Origin: Bacteroidales bacterium UBA6397
GTDB taxonomy: Bacteria > Bacteroidota > Bacteroidia > Bacteroidales > UBA932
Length of the DNA stretch: 64,000 nt
Reading direction: 5' to 3'
Assembly (NCBI GenBank): GCA_002439875.1
Contig: DJQB01000032.1
Location: 58,725-122,724, forward strand
Part shown: positions 60,308-64,000 of the stretch, piece by piece
Layout of the letters: every line of letters begins with the position of its first letter
Position numbering within the stretch: position 1 is the stretch's first letter
Made by a program: the position numbers and the translations under genes
Notes under the pieces: generated by a model
What the model was told of the DNA's origin: nothing
The model's input: the letters and a program-made list of their open reading frames with translations, nothing else
The model's database searches: none

Positions 60308-61186
60308 ATGACTGCAGGTGAAAACAGATTGATACGCCGGAGGCTGGTCGGAGCCTGGCTTTCCACTGTCATCAGCATAAGCTTGGTGCTGCTTCTCGTA
60401 GGGGTGGCGGCTCTTCTGGTGGTCAACGCCGGAAGTGTCTCGGACTATTTCAAGGAGAACATGCAGGTCTCCGTGCTGATGAAGCAGGAGGTGGACGACG
60501 AGGAAGCAATGGAATATGTCTCCGAACTTGACGCGATGCCTTTCATCAAGAGCAGCAAGTTTGTCTCCAGGGAGCAGGGCACTAAAGAAATGGCGGAACT
60601 TCTGGGAGAGGATTTCCTCAATGTTTTCGAGGCGGCTCCGATTCCTGTCTCCGTCGAGGTCACTCTTAAGGCGGATTATGTGTCCACCGACAGCCTGGAG
60701 GTGGTCAAGAGGGCCATCCAGGCCTCCGGGATTGTCGATGAGGTCGTCTACCAGCAATCACTGGTTGAGAAACTGAACACGAACCTGAAGAAGATCTCGT
60801 TCGTGCTGGGTGTGTTCATTGCCCTGCTTCTCTTCATCTCTTTCGTGTTGATCAACAACACGGTGAGGTTGAATGTGTTCTCCAGGCGGTTCACAATCCA
60901 CACGATGAAACTTGTCGGTGCCACAAAGTCGTTTATCCGCTTGCCGTTCATGGTTCAGGCTGTGTTCCAGGGGCTGTTCTCGGCCCTTCTGGCGACCTTA
61001 ATGCTGGTGGGGATACTCTTCTTCGTGCGGAGCGAGTTCGCCCGGCTGTTCGAAGTTTTCCGGCTTGACCTGCTGCTTGCTGTGATCGGAGTGGTGATTC
61101 TTACCGGAATAGTCATCTGCACCGTCAGCACGGCTTTTGTCGTGGGGCGGCTGGTCTCGCTGTCTAAGGATGAACTATATTGTTAA
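60308..61186 (+). CDS. ftsX: Cell division protein FtsX
   Basis: Membrane partner of the ATPase FtsE; the complex activates peptidoglycan hydrolases at the septum. 292 residues: an N-terminal helix (LSTVISISLVLLLVGVAALLVV), an extracytoplasmic loop of about 120 residues, then three helices with FVLINNTVRLNVFSRRFTIHTMKLVGATKSFIRLPFMVQ, the ABC3-permease signature. ftsE is not adjacent. The order ftsX-DUF3098-uppP is common in the phylum. Confidence 0.94.
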   Translation: MTAGENRLIRRRLVGAWLSTVISISLVLLLVGVAALLVVNAGSVSDYFKENMQVSVLMKQEVDDEEAMEYVSELDAMPFIKSSKFVSREQGTKEMAELLGEDFLNVFEAAPIPVSVEVTLKADYVSTDSLEVVKRAIQASGIVDEVVYQQSLVEKLNTNLKKISFVLGVFIALLLFISFVLINNTVRLNVFSRRFTIHTMKLVGATKSFIRLPFMVQAVFQGLFSALLATLMLVGILFFVRSEFARLFEVFRLDLLLAVIGVVILTGIVICTVSTAFVVGRLVSLSKDELYC

Positions 61187-61197
61187 CAATAAAATTT

Positions 61198-61455
61198 ATG
61201 AATATGTCAGAGAACACCAAGATGTCAATCACCGGCAAGGGCCTGAGACTCCTTCTTATGGGGTTTCTGGTGATGGTGGCCGGCTTTGTGCTGATGATAG
61301 GAGGAGGCACGGTTGATCCGGACAAGTTCAACTGGGCCATGTTTGACTTCCGCCGGCTTGTGGCGGCTCCGTTTGTGATCATCTGCGGGATCGTCATCGA
61401 GATTGTGGCCATAATGCGCCGCCCGAAAGAATCTCAAAACAATGAAAAGGATTAG
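61198..61455 (+). CDS. DUF3098 small membrane protein
   Basis: 85-residue protein with two membrane helices (LLLMGFLVMVAGFVLMIGGG and LVAAPFVIICGIVIEIVAIM) separated by DPDKFNWAMFDFRR, matching DUF3098. It begins 11 bases after ftsX (ATG AAT ATG; the second ATG at 61204 is also possible) and ends 3 bases before uppP. By position it is probably an accessory of cell-wall synthesis; its function is unknown. Confidence 0.82.
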   Translation: MNMSENTKMSITGKGLRLLLMGFLVMVAGFVLMIGGGTVDPDKFNWAMFDFRRLVAAPFVIICGIVIEIVAIMRRPKESQNNEKD

Positions 61456-61458
61456 GTT

Positions 61459-62289
61459 ATGAATTGGTTGCAAGCTCTTCTCTTGGGAATAGTGCAGGGG
61501 CTGACCGAGTTCCTGCCGGTTAGTTCCAGCGGTCACCTTATGATAGTAAGGGATCTGCTCGGTGTCGACGGGGACGGGTTTCTGGATTTTACTGTGACAG
61601 TCCATCTCGCCACGGTTCTTAGCACGATAATCGTGTTCTGGAAACCTATTTGCCGCCTCTTTGCCGGATTTTTCAAGTTCACCTACAACGATGAGACCGA
61701 CTATGTGTTCAAGATCTTTGTCTCCATGATTCCGGTTGCTGTTGTCGGGCTTCTTTTCAGGGATAAGGTCGAGGCTCTGTTCTCTGACAATCTGTTCACG
61801 GTGGCTGTCTGTCTCATCATCACTGCGATTTTGCTTTACCTGTCGGATGTCTCATCCCGTGTGGGCGCGCGCAAGTCTTCGGTTTCTCCTGGTTCTTCCG
61901 CCAGAAACGGAATCTCCTACTGGCAGGCCATAGCGGTAGGCTTAGGACAGGCATTGGCCGTGGCTCCGGGGCTTTCCCGTTCGGGCGCCACAATCGCCAC
62001 CGGACTCCTTTGCGGGGTCAGGCGTGAAGTGATGGCACAGTTCTCATTCCTGATGGTTCTTGTGCCAATTCTCGGCGAGCAGTTCCTTAGTCTCGTCAAG
62101 GGACTTGGCGGCGATGCCGCTTTTGGCGGGGGGTTGAACACTGTCTGCCTTGTTGTTGGCTTCCTGTCCGCTTTCATCTCAGGCCTTTTCGCCTGCAAGG
62201 TGATGATAGCAATTGTGAAGAAGGCCAGGCTCACATGGTTCGCCATCTACTGCCTTGTGGTCTCACTCCTTCTGCTGGTATTCGCGTAG
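61459..62289 (+). CDS. uppP: Undecaprenyl-diphosphatase
   Basis: Recycles the C55 lipid carrier of peptidoglycan and O-antigen by removing a phosphate. 276 residues, about eight helices, with both active-site loops: GLTEFLPVSSSGHLMI near the N terminus and PGLSRSGATIATGLL in the second half. BacA/UppP family. Three bases separate it from the DUF3098 gene. Confidence 0.95.
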   Translation: MNWLQALLLGIVQGLTEFLPVSSSGHLMIVRDLLGVDGDGFLDFTVTVHLATVLSTIIVFWKPICRLFAGFFKFTYNDETDYVFKIFVSMIPVAVVGLLFRDKVEALFSDNLFTVAVCLIITAILLYLSDVSSRVGARKSSVSPGSSARNGISYWQAIAVGLGQALAVAPGLSRSGATIATGLLCGVRREVMAQFSFLMVLVPILGEQFLSLVKGLGGDAAFGGGLNTVCLVVGFLSAFISGLFACKVMIAIVKKARLTWFAIYCLVVSLLLLVFA

Positions 62290-62330
62290 GGGGCATTCAT
62301 TAATCTGCGCAGGGATATTCATTGATCACG

Positions 62331-63086
62331 ATGGCTGACAGAACCCTTTCGTACTTTGTCTCGGATGTGCATCTTGGGCTTGATGTCAATGGCCCCGCCG
62401 AGCGGGAGGCCCGCTTCGTCCGTTTTCTTAAATCCATCCCGAAGGACAGGACGAGGACGCTGTACATGCTGGGCGACATCTGGGATTTCTGGTACGAGTA
62501 CCACGATGTGGTTCCTAAGGGGTACGTTCGTGTTTTCGCCGCTTTTCTGGATCTGATGGACGCAGGAGTCGAAGTGTGTTTTTTCCAGGGCAACCACGAC
62601 ATTTGGTGTTTCCATTATTTTGAGGAGTTGGGAATCCGGATTCTCCAGCAGCCGTACCTCGTTCAGATCGGCGGGAAGACATTCTGTCTCGGACATGGCG
62701 ACGGGCTCGGACCAGGTCATCGTTGGTACAAACTGATGCGCTGGGGCTTCAGGAACAAATTCTTCCAAAGTCTTTTCAGCTTGTTACACCCCTATATTGC
62801 CTTCCGCTTCGGCAAGGGTTGGTCAAAAAAGAGCAGGGTGGCGAAGAGCAATGAATATGTCTTCAAAGGTGCCGATGAACCGTTGTACAAGTTCGCTGTT
62901 GAGTTTTCGTCCAAGCATCATGTGGACTATTTCATTTTCGGCCATTTTCACGTGAGCGAAGATCTTGAGCTTCCAACGGGAGCCAGACTTCTCATTCTGA
63001 AGGACTGGATGACACCTCATTCATCGAACTTTATCTCTTTCGACACGATCTCGGGATGCTTGGGCATTTCCCAGAATATTGAATAG
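62331..63086 (+). CDS. lpxH: UDP-2,3-diacylglucosamine diphosphatase (LpxH-like)
   Basis: Metallophosphoesterase of lipid A synthesis that releases UMP to give lipid X. 251 residues with the five metal-binding motifs in order: DVHLG, GDIWDFWYEYH, GNHDIW, LGHGDGLG and FGHFHVSED. The ATG at 62331 is preferred to the in-frame TTG nine bases earlier. In this phylum truB often follows uppP; here lpxH does instead. Its last 70 bases overlap the convergent DUF4294 gene. Confidence 0.88.
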   Translation: MADRTLSYFVSDVHLGLDVNGPAEREARFVRFLKSIPKDRTRTLYMLGDIWDFWYEYHDVVPKGYVRVFAAFLDLMDAGVEVCFFQGNHDIWCFHYFEELGIRILQQPYLVQIGGKTFCLGHGDGLGPGHRWYKLMRWGFRNKFFQSLFSLLHPYIAFRFGKGWSKKSRVAKSNEYVFKGADEPLYKFAVEFSSKHHVDYFIFGHFHVSEDLELPTGARLLILKDWMTPHSSNFISFDTISGCLGISQNIE

Positions 63087-63724
63087 TACAGGGCGTCGAA
63101 CTCACCCCTCTGCCACTTCTCGACAAGATATTCCGTCATCTTGTCCTCACCTTTCGGATCGTAGTGGCTTTTGAGATTCTGGCCGAAAATTTTGGCCACC
63201 CCCTGCCAAAAACCGGCCGAGATGCCGCTTTTATAGCTCTTTATCACATTGTAGGGAGACTTGCCGATCTCTCTGTCCACCAGTTTTATCAGTAGTTTTC
63301 CTTGTGAGATGGTCATGCCTCTGAGCGGTTTTTCGTAGGCGTCAAGTAACTCTTCCTGAAGCCTGTTGATGTATTTTTCCTTCTTGCGTCTTCGAAGGCT
63401 GTTCTCAGAGATGTGCCTGTCAACCTGCCTCTCCATGTCGCAGGCCAGAAGAGCATAGGGGTAGACCTTGTTGAAATTGTAGACCAATCTGTAGTATTTC
63501 TTCAAGTCTCTTCTGTTTCCCCGGTAGCCTCTCGGGAAGATCCACGCCGGATCTATGCTGTCGTAATAGGAGGTGTCCCCGTGTTCGACACGGTAACCCA
63601 TATAGCCGGACCTGCCGCTTCCGCCTGTCTTTTGAGACACGTCCGGTGTCTGCCCGGCGGTGATGGTGGTCATCGTAAGGAATCCTGCAAGAAAGCAGGC
63701 GGCGTATGTCGTCAAACGTGTCAT
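63017..63724 (-). CDS. DUF4294 exported protein
   Basis: 235-residue protein with signal peptide MTRLTTYAACFLAGFLTMTTITAG. DUF4294 features: KKYYRLVYNFNKVYPYALLA, ISQGKLLIKLVDREIGKSPYNVIKSYKSG, FWQGVAKIFGQNLKSHYDPKGED. Conserved in Bacteroidetes, function unknown. Its 3' end overlaps the lpxH 3' end by 70 bases on the opposite strand. Confidence 0.85.
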   Translation of the reverse strand: MTRLTTYAACFLAGFLTMTTITAGQTPDVSQKTGGSGRSGYMGYRVEHGDTSYYDSIDPAWIFPRGYRGNRRDLKKYYRLVYNFNKVYPYALLACDMERQVDRHISENSLRRRKKEKYINRLQEELLDAYEKPLRGMTISQGKLLIKLVDREIGKSPYNVIKSYKSGISAGFWQGVAKIFGQNLKSHYDPKGEDKMTEYLVEKWQRGEFDALYYSIFWEMPKHPEIVSKEIKFDE

Positions 63725-63737
63725 TCGCTTCAGTGTG

Positions 63738-63745
63738 CAAAGATA
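63738..63745 (-). promoter_or_regulatory. -7 element of the DUF4294 gene
   Basis: Minus-strand TATCTTTG, full match, 13 bases before the ATG at 63724. This implies a very short leader. Confidence 0.6.
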
Positions 63746-63915
63746 AGGTTTTTCTGAAAAAATTGTGCCATGGACTTATTCGCTGATGAGCTGGATCAAG
63801 CTATGTCGAAATTGTTCGTAAATTATTTTTCAGATATTGGCTAACGGACTGAGAATGATGCGCTTCTTTATCTGGTTTTACTGTCGAAAAAGTTAAAATA
63901 TTTCTTGAAAAATGT
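63746..63915. other. Intergenic region near the right edge
   Basis: No supported gene. A 24-codon plus-strand frame (63770-63844, MDLFADELDQAMSKLFVNYF...) looks protein-like, but has no clear promoter or neighbour support, so I do not call it. Confidence 0.4.
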
Positions 63916-63944
63916 TTGAAATCCATAATTTTTTGCTAAATTTG
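63916..63944 (+). promoter_or_regulatory. Strong promoter facing the right edge
   Basis: TTG at 63916-63918, 18-base spacer, perfect TAAATTTG at 63937-63944. The 56 bases to the end hold no start codon with a long open frame, so the gene or RNA it drives lies beyond the window. Confidence 0.7.
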
Positions 63945-64000
63945 CAGTCCCAAATTCTAGGGTGTAATGGCGTAATGCGCTGATATTCAATAGATTTTGG

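Overview
The window is a chromosomal segment of a Bacteroidetes bacterium, most likely order Bacteroidales. The evidence is the recurrent -7 promoter element TAnnTTTG in front of genes and tRNAs, families typical of the phylum (DUF4270, DUF4294, DUF4465, DUF4876, DUF6850, DUF3098, S46 and C69 peptidases, the rSAM/lipoprotein pair), a long S16 with an Ala/Glu tail, and gene orders typical of the group. The genus cannot be named from this stretch. There is no phage, transposon, CRISPR array or rRNA; the region looks like stable backbone with a few accessory islands.

Layout. 1-2.6 kb (minus): metX and a bifunctional aspartokinase/homoserine dehydrogenase cut by the left edge. 3-4.3 kb (plus): rdgB and recO. 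4.4-12.7 kb (plus): a purine and one-carbon run, purF-purM-[lipoprotein-radical SAM pair]-purH-purD-folD. 12.7-14 kb: a relic of an EamA transporter and a LacI-type regulator. 14.1-27.1 kb (minus): the old translation/transcription cluster tRNA-Thr, Tyr, Gly, Thr-tuf-tRNA-Trp-secE-nusG-rplKAJL-rpoBC, with a terminator-like hairpin between rplL and rpoB. 27.1-29 kb: dxs. 29-33.6 kb (plus): two tandem MFSD1-like transporters, a DUF4465-like lipoprotein and a DUF975 membrane protein. 33.6-34.9 kb: rimM and rpsP divergent from tRNA-Leu. 35-39.6 kb: a TPR/OmpA-like lipoprotein divergent from a sigma-54 activator-lptE-TPR protein-secG operon. 39.7-41.9 kb: a ClpB without its N-terminal domain.

41.97-54.6 kb (minus) is the most striking accessory region: one tight six-gene run of a secreted C69 dipeptidase, a TonB-dependent receptor, a DUF4876 lipoprotein, a DUF6850 outer-membrane barrel, an M16 metalloprotease and an S46 dipeptidyl-peptidase. 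It reads as a self-contained system for taking up peptides through the outer membrane and cutting them in the periplasm. The MFSD1-like pair at 29-32 kb could carry the dipeptides inward, though that link is only inferred.

54.6-64 kb: a small secreted protein, pheS, tRNA-Gly, pnuC and an isolated acpP (plus); a single-domain GT5 glycogen synthase with a DUF4270 lipoprotein (minus); ftsX-DUF3098-uppP-lpxH (plus); and a DUF4294 protein whose 3' end overlaps lpxH.

One signal that no gene explains is the hexamer GAATAT/ATATTC. It is several-fold more frequent than chance in both strands, in all three reading frames and between genes.
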